NCBI GenBank assembly: GCA_022828595.1
Contig: JAKGHH010000002.1
Location: forward strand, 109,923,254-109,987,253
Length of the DNA: 64,000 nucleotides
DNA from: Nelumbo lutea
Taxonomy: Eukaryota; Streptophyta; Magnoliopsida; Proteales; Nelumbonaceae
Reading direction: 5' to 3'
In this document: positions 33,660 to 44,413 of the stretch, in pieces
How positions within the stretch are numbered: position 1 is the first letter of the stretch
Layout: every line of letters starts with the position of its first letter
Notes under the pieces: generated by a model
Seen by the model: only the letters and a program-made list of their open reading frames with translations
The model's database searches: none
What the model was told of the DNA's origin: nothing
Program-made: the position numbers and the translations under genes

Positions 33660-34010
33660 ACCTAGTTTCCTACTTGGGCCTCTGCCGAAAGCTCTGGCCT
33701 CTGGATACCTTGCCATTGCCGACCCTTTCTCGCCTGGCACAATGTCCTATGCTTCAATGATAATTACACGAAGATACCATAACTTTGGAGACAGATATCG
33801 CTTCGACCTGATAGAACAGAGACCGCCTTTGAATGTCACGCCTCTGCAAATGCTTCATCAGCCTGAGGGTACACAGGGGATAACTTGTAGGGCCAACTGA
33901 CGACCTCCATTAAGGTATTTGTTTGATGTTATCCCCCTGCACATGATGAAGTTGGAAAGGCATATAGGATCTCCGACACCCAAAATAGATTCATGGTTAT
34001 TGCTACAGGA
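33660..34010 (+). pseudogene. Unidentified protein-coding remnant
   Basis: One frame gives a protein-like text: FLLGPLPKALASGYLAIADP, then FSPGTMSYASMIITRRYHNF, RYRFDLIEQRPPLNVTPLQM and, after a TGA at 33898-33900, RPPLRYLFDVIPLHMMKLER. It ends at a stop at 34014-34016. The composition is far from the surrounding AT-rich DNA and looks like an old exon. I do not recognise the family. It borders the carboxylesterase fragment on the opposite strand. Confidence 0.4.
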
Positions 34011-34654
34011 GCGATGACCCATATTTTTCTTACAGTCCAGTATGTTGGTAGAAGTAGAATACGACTTGGACGAGTTTACCCTATGCTGTCAATATCCCTA
34101 CAACTGGAGTATGAGCATATGCTCCTATGCTATTCTGGCCAATCAAGACTGGCTTACCTCATCACAATTTCAGAGCTCTGGAGTATGAGAAACAATCCAT
34201 CACCTTTCTTGCCTTGGCCTTCTCCCCTTTCTTGTCCTCCATTCGGTGCCACTGTTGAGCCAACTAATTTTCCGGTGGAATCCGTTTTGGTGCCTCGCTT
34301 AAATCGAACCGGATACGGCTCAGGAAGTCAGATTCAAATGTAGGTATGTTTGGTAGAGAGAGAGAGAGAACTCCGCCAACCATTTCAGAAAGCAACTGTT
34401 TTGGCTTTATCCTAGTGAGATTGAACCAGATCTGAAAGTGGTGTTGGATTCAAATATTCGGGGGTGAAGGTTATCTTGGTGAGAGAGGTTTTGTAAATTG
34501 GAGACGCTTTTGTGTTCATTTTGTCAAATTAGACGTGGTGGTGATGGTTTTGCATTTGAAGAAGGTGAGTTGAATCGTATAGGGTCCTCTTCCCGGACCC
34601 AGACATATTGCAAATGAGTTCACTCTCAAGATCGCTGAATACAGTTGCTCCATT

Positions 34655-35460
34655 GAAGAATTCCTGCCTTGTGTAATTGTTGTTGTTGAGGTTAAAATTG
34701 GCCATGGGGCCGAAGATGGAAATTCGTTGGAGTAGGGTGTTACCTCATCTCAGAGTGTCACCTTGTCTGCTAAGGGAGACTTGCACCCAGAAAAGATGTC
34801 AGAGGCCTCGGGTGATATCCCAGGGGTGTGGACTCCAACGACTCAATAATGCCAAAGGAAAGTAATGTGAGCCAGAGAGTTGGTGAGCTCGTGAAGAGAG
34901 CTTGTGAGCTCCATGAGATGAGTTGAAGAGCTCGTAGGGGGAACTGGTGGGCTCCATGTGATGAGCTAGGCAATTCGTATGGAGAGCTGGTAAGTTCCAT
35001 GTGCATAAGTGTTCGGTGTGCCTTGTTCATAGTAGCGTACTATCATGTTCAGTTGTGTCCAAATGAATGCAGGACTCACCTATTTATAGGAAAGGGGCTT
35101 CATCCAAGAACTGACATGTCTCTCACATGTGGTCGGAGCTCAGTCCACTTGTTGCGCCCTCAGTTGACACGTGTGCATGTGGTAGACAATGGGCCTACAT
35201 GGAGTTGACTTGCATTGATGCTCTGATCAACTTAGCCACGCATTGCTTGTGAATGTTATGAATTGGTGTCAGATCAGCTTGTTAGGACCAGGTTAGCTCG
35301 TAGCTCGTCAGGACCAAGTTAATTTGTAACTTGTTAGGACCAGGTCAGCTCATAGCTCATCAAGACCAGGTTAGCTTGTCAATTAACAACTTTGTCCCCC
35401 AGCATGCTAACTGGTGGTCGGTTTTTGGTTGTATTAGTTGTGATTGTGGTTGCAAGCTAC
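34655..35460 (+). repeat. LTR-like dispersed repeat, copy 1
   Basis: This ~800-bp block is repeated at 54975-57760, where two insertions interrupt it. It contains GAGCTCGTAGGGGGAACTGG and CATGTGATGAGCT repeats, a TATTTATAGG box at 35081-35090 and several copies of AGGACCAGGTTAGCTCGTAG near 35284-35380. A promoter-like box followed by a transcribed-looking leader suggests an LTR. I could not define clean TG/CA ends or a target duplication. Confidence 0.65.
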
Positions 35461-35682
35461 AAGCTGAAACTCTTGGATGAGATTGTTCTTATTCTTGAAA
35501 GCATTTGCAAGGTATTGTGTTTGCACAATCATTGCTACGAATCCTTGTTTGAATCCCAAATCCAAAACTCCAAATACAGGCCAGGAGGGAGAAGACGCAA
35601 AAAATAAGGCCGAGAGATTGCAAGAGGGCCGTGAGAGGCGAAAATGTCATCAAGGTTTATTTTGAAATCTGAGAAATAATAA

Positions 35683-35831
35683 AGGGTAAATTTGACATTT
35701 TGCTTTTTCATCAATAATTAATGAGATGGTAATTGTCGAAAAATTTAGGGGTACTTTAAGACAATATAAATATAGTAAGGGTAGAGTTAGTCAATTTCCT
35801 AAACCATAAAGGTACCTTAAGAAATTTGCCC
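35683..35831. repeat. Small TIR element, GGGTAAATTTG ends
   Basis: Starts GGGTAAATTTGACATTTTG and ends AAGAAATTTGCCC, an inverted copy of about 10 bp. The flanks do not show a clear target duplication. It is related in its ends to the element at 14186-14654. Confidence 0.45.
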
Positions 35832-36380
35832 TTTTTGTAATTTTCTTACGTTTTTCTACTTTTTGTTTTTTTTTTTCTCAGCAATTTTACACTTTCTTGT
35901 ATTTATTTGCAATTTTTTTCTATTTTTTATTGTTTTTTACGCAATTTCTATTTGCCTACATTTTTTTGTGCAACTTTTTTTGCACTTTTCTGAAATTTAC
36001 TACAATTTCTTGCAAATTTTCTGTATTTTTTCTAAAAATTTTAATATTTTTGAGAGTTTAGATTTTATAATTTTATTCAATTTTTTATTATTTCTTTTTT
36101 TTCTGCAATTTCTTGTATTTTTCTGAAATTTTCTATGTTTTTTTTATACTTTTCTGTGTTTTATGCATTTTTATTTTTTATTTAAAAATTTTAAACATTT
36201 TATGTTTTAAAGGGTCCAATTTGTATTAGAGGGTCAAATGGGTGGGTTGGGCCATTGGGGTGGGTCAGGGTCAAAATGAGTTGCGACTCATTCCAACCCA
36301 CTAACATGGGTGGCAAATGGGTCAGTGGGTCAAAATGGGTGGGTTGATACTCAACCACACCCAATCCACCCATTTATCAC
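35832..36380 (-). repeat. T-rich tract joined to GGGTCA-rich head
   Basis: 35832-36195 consists of TTTTCTGCAATTT-like units. 36205-36370 consists of GGGTCAAATGGGTGGGTTGG-like units. The same two-part structure appears in opposite orientation at 62330-62700, and partial forms are at 27430-27680 and 27800-28160. This suggests one dispersed, non-coding repeat family. Confidence 0.55.
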
Positions 36381-36394
36381 CCATAACAATGTTT

Positions 36395-36555
36395 AAAATT
36401 TGGAAGGTGCCAATCAGCTGGTTGGTAAGGTTTCATGCTGATCGTAGTGGAGACTTGGAATTGAATCCCGCCTACACCTGGATTGGGGGGTTATGGGATG
36501 GGGGATGGACTACCCCTGTTGTATAGCACTTCAGAGGATATCAGAAAAAAAAAAG
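36395..36555 (+). mobile_element. Possible tRNA-derived SINE
   Basis: CAATCAGCTGGTTGGTAAGG resembles a Pol III A box and GGAATTGAATCCCG, about 45 bp downstream, resembles a B box. The unit ends in an A11 run at 36545. No clear target duplication was found, so the call is tentative. Confidence 0.4.
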
Positions 36556-38668
36556 GGTAAAAGATTTAAACCTTCCCTAATATTTACTAAGACCTCTCCT
36601 ATCTTTACAAAAGGACAAAAACATCCCTTGTAGAATGACATCATCAAACAGAAACATCCCCTACATCCGTTTGCATCCGACGATATATGTAATTGAACCT
36701 TTTCTAAAAAACCCAAATTTAACCCTTCATACTTCATAGTCCCCTCAACAATCAAGTAAAGAATATCACATAAGTGGTCAAACAGATGACCACTCTAGAA
36801 AAATCTGTGGCATGGGAATGTTCAATAGAAAAAACATAAGAGTGGTACACAAGTAGCAAAGATCCTCCATCATAAAGGCTTCTATATCACCTCGTCGACA
36901 CTGAATTGAATCTCGATTGCTTCCTTAAGTCTCGGGGACACTTGCTAGAAAATTTATTCGGAACTCTTCCCGATAGAATCCTACTGTTGGATAGAATCCT
37001 TTTTTAAAGAGAGAGAAGTCTTAGTATAAAAAGAAAAAGTAATGTTCGGACTCTTGCAAAACAGCTTTTGAAAGTAAACAACCTTGAGATTAATTTAAGG
37101 CTACATTTGTCATTATTTATTTTAAAGACTCATCTCTTTTTTCGGTTCAAATGTTCTTATAAATACTGAGATTTTAACTATAAAATGGGGATAAATCCTT
37201 AAAATAAAGAATGCCAAATGTATCCTAATGAGGAAGATTGTAAGACCATTTATTCAAATTTTCAATTATTACAATCCAGTCAAGGCAGTTACATGATTTT
37301 TCGTGATAAAGAAAGAAAACTACTTAGCTTTTCTTTTTATCTTTCTTCTTTTTTTTTTTTATTTTCTCCTCCTAGCTTTGGGCTTGGAATGACCAATCAG
37401 CCCATATCAAAATTTTATAGCCCCATAGTACAGGAAAAATGCATCATTGATGCCAAATGCATGGGCAGGATGTGATTTATAGGGGAGAAAGGGCTAGTAG
37501 TAAGGGGGTAGAAATTCAGAATTCTGCATCGGATGTATCCGTACTTCTCCCTATTTTTAATAGATTCCATGATTCTTATCAAACCATATTGTCAAAAAAA
37601 AGTTGGTCTCACACGCCAAGGTGTTGCCGTGTCGGGCTCTCTTGACACCACACAACACATTGACTCCATTGATTTGTCCAAAATGACTCGGTTCTTCCAA
37701 AATTACAGCTTTATATATATGTGCTTTTATGTATAAATTATAAAAAGTAATAAGATAAAACCTATCAAACTCACCCTTAAAAATTGTAAAATCTGAACTT
37801 TTAGGCCTGGGTTCAGTCCATGGATTAAAATTCTAAACCCAATCCATATAAAATTGCAAGTTAGATTGATTTGGGTCCATCCGAATTGCCCTTAAGGCAG
37901 GGATAGAGATAATTTCCCGTCTCCAGATCAGGAAATTTCCATTACGTTGGTGGGATGGAAGAGCACTCCTTATCCTTGGATCAACCTTAACCCAAACCCA
38001 ACTCGAGTTCAACTTAAATCCAACCAAAACGAGTTTTAGGGTTGGGTTTGGGTTGACCTGAACCCGACCACACCCAGCCAGACTTGCATCCTCGTCCTGA
38101 ATTTCTGATCCATTAAACCATAGACCAAAGAAGAAAATGTCGCAAACCACACGCAAGTACCTTTGTTATTTTCTATCAAACAAAGAAGCTACAGAGCCCA
38201 CACTGACTACATTGACTTGTCCGAGTGACTTTTTTTTTTTATTTTTTTTTTCTGGTATTGATTGTGGGAATCAACATCATCGAGCCACAAAGCGATCGGT
38301 CACTTGTCCATGTGATTCGGTCCTTGCAAAATTACCACTTTGTCCACAACGTTAAGACTCGGTCCGAGTGACCTACTTGAGTAATCAGGCGAGTCAACTA
38401 ACACACCAGTTAATGGGGAGAATTGAGAAATATAAAGCAGGAAATAAGAATTTTGAACACAAACATATTTTTATCATCTTTATTTATATAATATTTCTAC
38501 AATACTGAGTTTGAAAGACATCGAAGTGGTCCTTCCTACCCTACTGGACAAACACCGAGTTCCCAATTCCTCCCACACCGAGTTCAGTCAGATCAGAATC
38601 CTGGGTGTTTAACGATGACAAGAAATAACCCATAACACCGGACAACAAAAGCACACTGACTCAATTAC
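36556..38668. other. Intergenic, no gene seen except one MITE
   Basis: AT-rich text, with AACCC/GGGTTGG degenerate tracts at 37800-38090, poly-T runs near 38229-38252, and a half-duplicated phrase about 'acttgtccgagtgac' near 38215 and 38352. No coding signal. Confidence 0.5.
37099..37225. mobile_element. Tourist-like MITE, sister of 30323-30449
   Basis: Starts GGCTACATTTGTCATTATTT and ends AAAGAATGCCAAATGTATCC. TAA flanks both sides (37096-37098 and 37226-37228). Length and centre (AATACTGAGATTTTAACTA) match the copy inside intron 2 of the four-exon gene. Confidence 0.75.
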
Positions 38669-38715
38669 AGCACAATCCTTGGTTGCCTAGCAACCAGGTT
38701 ACGGATCGAACATCT

Positions 38716-39969
38716 TCAATCCTCAACAATTTCTGGATCAACCATATCCGACTCCGGTTTAACCATCTTTGGGTCAGCAACGAACTCAGGCCCAGCTTCC
38801 TTCGATGCAGCAACTGGTTCTGGTTCACCCACCTCCAGCTCAGCAAGCGGCTCAGACCCTGACCCCGCCACACCGGACTCAGCAACTAATTCTGGCTCGG
38901 CCACGTTCAACTCAGCAACAAGTCTTTCGACGTCAACCGAACGAACGTCACTACGTATTCCGATATCAGATTGGTAGCGAGCGACGCTGTAGAAACGATA
39001 CAGTATAAAAAGCTCGGCGTAGATGTTTGTAAGCAGAGCAGAAGCAGCGGCGGCAGAAGGAGAGACGCGCATCTTTCCGCTACAGAACTCGAGAATCTCC
39101 TTGACGACGGCATCTACCAGTCCACTCTCGCCAAACAATCCCCGAGCAAGCTCCATGACTGTCTCTTCAATTTTGCTGCCGAAGACGCTCTGCAGAAAGG
39201 CGAGGAGAGACTCCGCCAGTCCGCTCTGGAAACCCAAGAGGTTCCGCAGAATTCCGTAAAAGACCTTGAGCTTTCCGCTCTCGTAGAGCCGCTCGAAGAA
39301 GCCCTTCAAAGCCCCGACCTGTCCGACCTCATGGGGCTTCTGCGAGATGAGGCCCGTCGAGCAGTAGAGGGCGAAGTGCTCGCAGTTGTTATGAAGGAAA
39401 TGGTACCTTCCGAAGCCGTTACACTCCAGGAGGTATTTGGCGCGGTGAAGAATCACGGCAGTAGGGCTGGATTTGGCAAGGCTACATGTTCCTACTCGAA
39501 CTCTGAAGAAGAAAAAGAGTCGTGAGACGTTGTATTGTAAGCGGCAAAGTTCACCGCCGGAAAGAAAGCAATCGAGGCAACACTGGGTGACTCCCTCACG
39601 ACTGTGGCTGTCACATTTTGTGCATCGAATTCGAGCAACACTGGAGGCGTCGCTGAAGGAGCCGGAGAAATACGAGAAACTTCCTCCTGCTCCTGCTGGT
39701 AGTGGTGGTGGTGAGAAGTGAATAACTTGTTCGTCACCGATGTATATCCCTAGAACATTGGTTGGAAAGCAGATGCGCATCATCATTCAAGAGAACCATA
39801 AACAGAGAGATAAAAAGATGGAATTCAAATAAGACGGACCGTGGTGGGCGTAAACGTAAAATTGAGGTCTCCAGCAGTAGATGTGATCACCCTCCTTCAG
39901 CTCCCTGCGATCGATTCTGTTAAAAAACTGGCCTTTAATCGACTGAATTACTCCTTTGATCTTCTTCAT
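38716..39969 (-). CDS. LRAT/NC-domain protein, two exons, intact
   Basis: Exon 1 is complement(39840-39969), the intron 39750-39839 has GT-AG ends, and exon 2 is complement(38716-39749). Together they encode 387 residues. The N-terminal LRAT-type domain starts with RRELKEGDHIYCWRPQF. The His of HHGIYIG (residue 43) and the His of VIHF (54) belong to the conserved histidines, and the catalytic Cys is in HNNCEHFALYC (Cys166). A Cys-rich insert (CTKC, then CCLDC, about 86-104) is typical of plant members and may bind zinc. A hydrophobic stretch near 265-285 precedes a C-terminal tail of Glu-Pro-Val repeats. The family is related to lecithin:retinol acyltransferase and NlpC/P60 thiol enzymes; the plant substrate is not established. 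A CT-rich leader lies just upstream. A broken second copy is at 50918-53100. Confidence 0.92.
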
Positions 39970-40094
39970 CTCTCTCTCTCTCTCTGAAACAAGACACTAC
40001 AAAATTATTCTTCAGACACTCTTATGTTCTACCAACTGCTGCTTACTCTCGAGTAACTATGAATATTTATTCCTGGAGGAGTAACTGTTGCATT

Positions 40095-40096
<2 letters not shown>

Positions 40097-40125
<29 letters not shown>
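40097..40125 (-). repeat. (GA)n microsatellite upstream of the LRAT gene
   Basis: About fourteen GA units about 130 bp upstream of the start codon. The pseudogene copy has only GAGAGA at the same place (near 52953), so the array expanded or shrank after duplication. Confidence 0.85.
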
Positions 40126-40128
<3 letters not shown>

Positions 40129-40260
40129 AAGAATAATTCCGGAAACTTCTTTGACTTTAGACTCTTGGAAAACTCTAGAAAAAGTGCTTGGGATTGATGT
40201 TGGGCAGGAGGGGGAGGATCGTAGTAGGGCAGAGGAAAGGGAAGAATTCCTTTTTTAATT

Positions 40261-40924
40261 TGCAGATATTTTTAGTCCACAGATTACTTTGCCCACTTTC
40301 CTGGAAAATTCATTAGCTCTATATGATTTGTTTTTGAAACTAAAGCAGTTTATAAATGTTTTTATGATATTTGTTGACAATTAAAATAAGTGAAACAATA
40401 GATAAATGTTTTTGTGTCGAGAAAACCATTAAAATAAAATTTTCTTTAATAGTTGTTTGTATATAAATTAAGATAAATAGGTATACGAAATAGTATAATA
40501 GGACAAATGCACATACGGCAATGACATGACAGATGACACCGTTTATACAACTCATACCAAACTCCATGATAATTTCATTTGATTTGGTTTGTTAGAATAC
40601 AGAGCAGACCCTCTCTCAATCCAAACTGAGCACCACTAATACAATACATGTTTACAAAACAGTGTAATGATATAAGAAATAATGTATTTAGAGGAAGAAA
40701 TACAATAAATTATGTATTTATATACCATAGAATTTGCATTTAATAAAAACCAAATTCTAAATAAAGATCATCTTGGATCGCGTGCAACCAAAAACTCTAC
40801 GCACATAGCATCTAGTCACACATTAGGAGTATTGGGAATATTCCACATACATGTATATTAATCATGGGGAGATGTTCCCAATGTGTAATTGGATTCCCAT
40901 GCTTTAAGAGTGTGAAATTTTTTC
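40261..40924. repeat. Duplicated LRAT 5' flank, block A
   Basis: The phrase GAATACAGAGCAGACCCTCT and TCAATCCAAACTGAGCACCA (about 40590-40635) recurs at 45010-45050 and 60130-60170. TGTATTTATATACCATAGAA recurs at 45108 and 60229. The block ends with a hairpin copy (GGGGAGATGTTCCCAATGTG) at 40866. It continues past the hAT insertion at 43313. Confidence 0.75.
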
Positions 40925-41779
40925 TTGTCGTGTCGGGCGCTGTGAGTGGCCCATGCAAAGTGTGGGCTGTGCCGTTTTGGCTCGCGGACATCACAAGCCG
41001 TGCTGCCCTCCTTAATGAAAATTTTTGGGGTTAGCTCAGCATGGCCTAAGGCCTAGGCCCGTATGGGCCCATGTCATGCCGTGGGCTTGGGTCGGACCAT
41101 GGTCTTGGGCTGTGCCACAGGCCGGGCCTTGGGCTGAGTCTAATTGGGCTAGATTGATTTTTTGACTTTTTTTTTCTTTTTTGAAAATTTTTATTTATTT
41201 TCTAAGTCAAAGCTAAAATATTTAACTTTCCTTTGAGCTTTGGCCTTTGAGAACTATTTGAAAAATTAAGAAATGAGAAATCTAACACATAAGTGAAAAA
41301 AAAATACTTAACCAAATAAGAATTAAGAATGATGGAATATCAAATTGGAAGAAAAATATGAATTTTATTTCATTTAAATTTGAATGAAACAAATTACAAA
41401 GCATACAATGGTTGGATATTTCATACTTGGATGAATGAAATATGAAAATGGAATAGCTTAATAAATATAAAAATATAATATAGTTACAAATTGAAATTAC
41501 AAAATTACATTAATAGAAAATAAATTAAAATCAAATCAAAACAAAATTTACAATAATTTGAACAAAAATAAAAAATTCTATACACCTAGTCAACTATTAT
41601 TCATGAATCATGATTTTCATCATCTACTTTAGGTGAGATATCCGGTGTATGTAGTAGTATCATGCCCTCTGTTTAGTAAAGTTGTAATCTATCTTCTGCA
41701 TGATTGCATCTAGACATTCCTTAAAGTAGATGCATACCTCTATACTTTCATCGTTCATGCCATTTCTCATGGTGTCCCA

Positions 41780-41990
41780 CAGACCAACACCCTAATATAG
41801 TGGTAACTGCACTAAAACAAGACTCCGATGGAACTGTAAACATCGGAGGGGTTAGTAGATCATGTGTCATGGCAGCGAGAATTGGATAATTTTTTGAATG
41901 TTCACTCCACCAAGCTAAAATATCAAAATTATTTGTTCCCTCACCTAAACTAGAAATAAATTAAGTTCAGTAAATGAACTTGTAGAAGTA
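41780..41990 (-). pseudogene. hAT transposase C-terminal dimerisation domain, remnant
   Basis: On the minus strand the text reads GEGTNNFDILAWWSEHSKNY, then PILAAMTHDLLTPPMFTVPS and ESCFSA. FDILAWW-YP-L--MA-DLL--P-STV-SE--FS is the well-known hAT dimerisation pattern. Just upstream, SSFTELNLFL is shifted by one frame. It falls out of frame after the ESCFSA block. Confidence 0.8.
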
Positions 41991-42305
41991 GTAGATTTCA
42001 GCCTTCTACTTATTAAATAAAATTTGCTTGTAGAATGTAGAAATAGAAAATCTGAAGATGTTAGATGTTGTACAAGTTGTAGGATTACTTCCTACTGCTT
42101 CAGATAATCAGATTCATATAAATTGTACATTTCAAATAATAAATTATTAATTTATTCTTTTCATTTCCAATTTCAATATTCATATTTTTACAATATGTTT
42201 CAAGTAAAATATCAAAACCATCTTTATTAATCTTAGGATCTAATATTGTAGCTAAGCAACAAAGGGGAAAAATGTTCTCCCAATATTTTTAAAATTTATT
42301 TTTCA

Positions 42306-42608
42306 TTATTTCAACAATTCATTTAAATTGTGGGTTATTTCTTCTTCCTTCTTATGTGTGAGAAAATGTCTGCTCAAATGGCCAGTACCACCCTTGCTAC
42401 AATAACTAAAGTCTTTTCTACATTTTTGGCAAACTACTCTTTTCCCCTTCCCCTCAGTATCCTCTATTTTAAATATTTTCCAAATCAGGCTACTAAACTT
42501 GGGGAATTGGTTTTGGGAAGAGCCGATCATTTTTTTTAATTCTAAAAAAAATAAAATTAATTTAATTGGACTTACTCGGATTGCTGGTTTAGAATCCCAA
42601 ATAGCCAA
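42306..42608 (-). pseudogene. hAT BED zinc finger remnant
   Basis: An open frame of 100 codons contains SSLIWKIFKIEDTEGKGKRV, VCQKCRKDFSYCSKGGTGHL and SRHFLTHKK. The pattern W--F, CX2C, then GTGHLXRHX4H is the BED finger of plant hAT transposases, which binds the element ends. It is separated from the dimerisation remnant by about 320 bp of AT-rich sequence in place of the catalytic core. Confidence 0.8.
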
Positions 42609-43312
42609 CTTGATTTCAACGGTTAAAGCATTTCAACGTTCAAGTTTCCCAAATTGCTAACTTGAGATACTTGAGCAGGTTGAGCAAGGCAGCAAGCCTT
42701 TTTCTTGTTGAGGTTTCAACAAAGTTGAGACTTGAGAATTGGAGAATCGGACAATCAACCAACCAGAGCTACTCAGATAGTAGATGAGAGAATGTATGAG
42801 AAAGAGAGAAGAGATTAAGACAATTGTTGAATTGGTGTGATGAGAATGGTGGAGGATAGGGCTATTAATAGGAATTGAAAATAATTCAATTGCCCAAAAT
42901 ACCCTAAAAAATAAATGTTGTGTTTTGGTCATTATAGAGTTATTTATAACTTTACCCAAAAAACCACCTAAACTAGTTGTTATATAGCCATTGGGGGGAA
43001 TTTATGTCATTTTTTCCCCTTCATAAGTAAAATACATAAATATCCCCTTATATAGCCATTGGGGGGAGGGAGCCATCGGGCCAAACGACTCATTTTCGGA
43101 TGGGCCTAGTGTGGCCCACTATAGGCCCTACGGGCCATGCCGGAATGTGGGCCGCGTGTGGCACGACACACATAGTCGTGTCATGCCATGCCGGTCCGTG
43201 GATTGCGAACCCCCGACCCAACAAGGCATGAATCGTCGTGTCGGGCCTGGCATGGCCCGTAGAGTGTCGTGCCGAGCTGCAGGTGGCACGACCAATTTAT
43301 ACCTCTATTACG

Positions 43313-43560
43313 GGGAATCAATGGCATACACAGGCTTCTAATGACTTGAAATTTGGGGGTAGTGACATTAAAGTCTTGAACTTTCAAATGCAACAATTTA
43401 AGTACCATGAATTTTTAAAATTCCAAAATTACCCTTCTTTCCCATTTCTATTCTCAGATTTGAATAAACTATGCGTTGAAGCAGAACAACTGTCTGTGCA
43501 TTAACCTTCATCTTCTTTCTGAGTGTTGAATAAACTGAGCATAACCAGTTCTACCCCCCT
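43313..43560. repeat. Duplicated LRAT 5' flank, block A continued
   Basis: ATACACAGGCTTCTAATGAC, ACTTTCAAATGCAACAATTT and AAACTATGCGTTGAAGCAGA match 60337-60500 almost line by line. It is the continuation of 40261-40924, interrupted by the hAT element. Confidence 0.8.
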
Positions 43561-43644
43561 TTCTAGCAATAAATAATGAGAAATCTTGTCTCTCTTTCTT
43601 TGTGTCCCTATTTCTATAACCAGTAGTGTGAGAAACGGAATTAA

Positions 43645-43862
43645 GTCTCAGTTTGGAAGGAGTATAAATATAAATTTGTAGAATACAAAATCTTATATTT
43701 TATATTATTTTATATATATTTATACTGTCTATATTTATATTTGTACTCCTTCCAAACTAATTTATACGGTATAAATATAAATTTGTACGGTATAAATACA
43801 AAATACATAGTTTTATACTCTACGCATCTGTATTTATGCTCCTTCCAAATTGACCCTAATGT
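43645..43862. mobile_element. MITE, AGTTTGGAAGGAGTATAAATA family, two nested arms
   Basis: 43650-43758 is bounded by AGTTTGGAAGGAGTATAAAT and ATTTGTACTCCTTCCAAACT, a near-perfect inverted repeat of about 27 bp. A second right end (TTTATGCTCCTTCCAAATTG) at 43834-43853 pairs with the same left end, so either two elements overlap or one end was duplicated. Confidence 0.7.
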
Positions 43863-44413
43863 AAATTAAAAAAAAATCAAACAAATAATAAATGCACCCT
43901 CAACTCCAAAATTGAGAGTTTGGAGCTACGTTTTTATCTCAATACTATCATTAGGCCTTCCTAAATTGTCTTTCTAATTTTGTTTCTTTTTTTTATCAAA
44001 ACTGTGGCATTGGTGTTAAATAAATTGGTAGATAATGGGCATTTTGATAATTTACTACTTATATTACAAAAGGTTAAAAGGTTAAAGGTAACTATCCATA
44101 ATTTACCCTTTTTCAGAACTACTTATAGCAATAATAAGACCAACGGAATTGGTAAACAAAATTATGATTATCATTTAAGAAAATAACACCTATACCCCAC
44201 TTTTTATAGGCACTGGTCTTATCTGATGATACCGATCCAACGTCCAGAATCACCCCGTCTAACATATCTGAATAATTTTATATCATCATAGTGTGACATC
44301 TGGCTATATACAGCGAATTTGTCAAGTCTCACAACATGATGGGTTGCTTCATAAGAAGGATAGAGGAAATAATAAAAATAGAAATACAAAGTCTAAGCTC
44401 GAGTTTGATAACT
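43863..44413. other. Intergenic with a duplicated block at 44150-44345
   Basis: AAATAACACCTATACCCCAC, then ACATCTGGCTATATACAGCG at 44297-44316 recurs as AAATAACACCCATGCCTCAC, then ACATCTGGCTATATATGGTG at 45424-45560. The offset of about 1.25 kb suggests a local tandem duplication. No gene. Confidence 0.6.

Larger units (their letters stand above)
38669..40260 (-). repeat. Segmental duplication unit containing the intact LRAT gene
   Basis: Homology to 50918-53100 begins at ATCCTTGGTTGCCT (38669 and 50925) and ends near AATTCCTTTTTTAAT (about 40255 and 53095). It covers the 3' flank, both exons, the intron and about 280 bp of the 5' flank. Confidence 0.85.
40925..43312 (-). mobile_element. Decayed hAT transposon with BED finger and dimerisation remnants
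   Basis: The edges come from comparison with 60300-60330, where the flanks are joined without it. Both ends carry dense GGGCC/GTCGTG/GGCACGAC text (40925-41150 and 43075-43290), like hAT subterminal repeats. The right end, read inward on the minus strand, begins TAGAGGTATAAATTGGTCGT, a typical hAT terminus. Two coding remnants lie inside on the minus strand. Most of the transposase between them is missing. Confidence 0.75.

Noticed and set aside
38971..39525. Plus-strand frame of 184 codons
   Set aside because: It is the antisense shadow of the LRAT exon.
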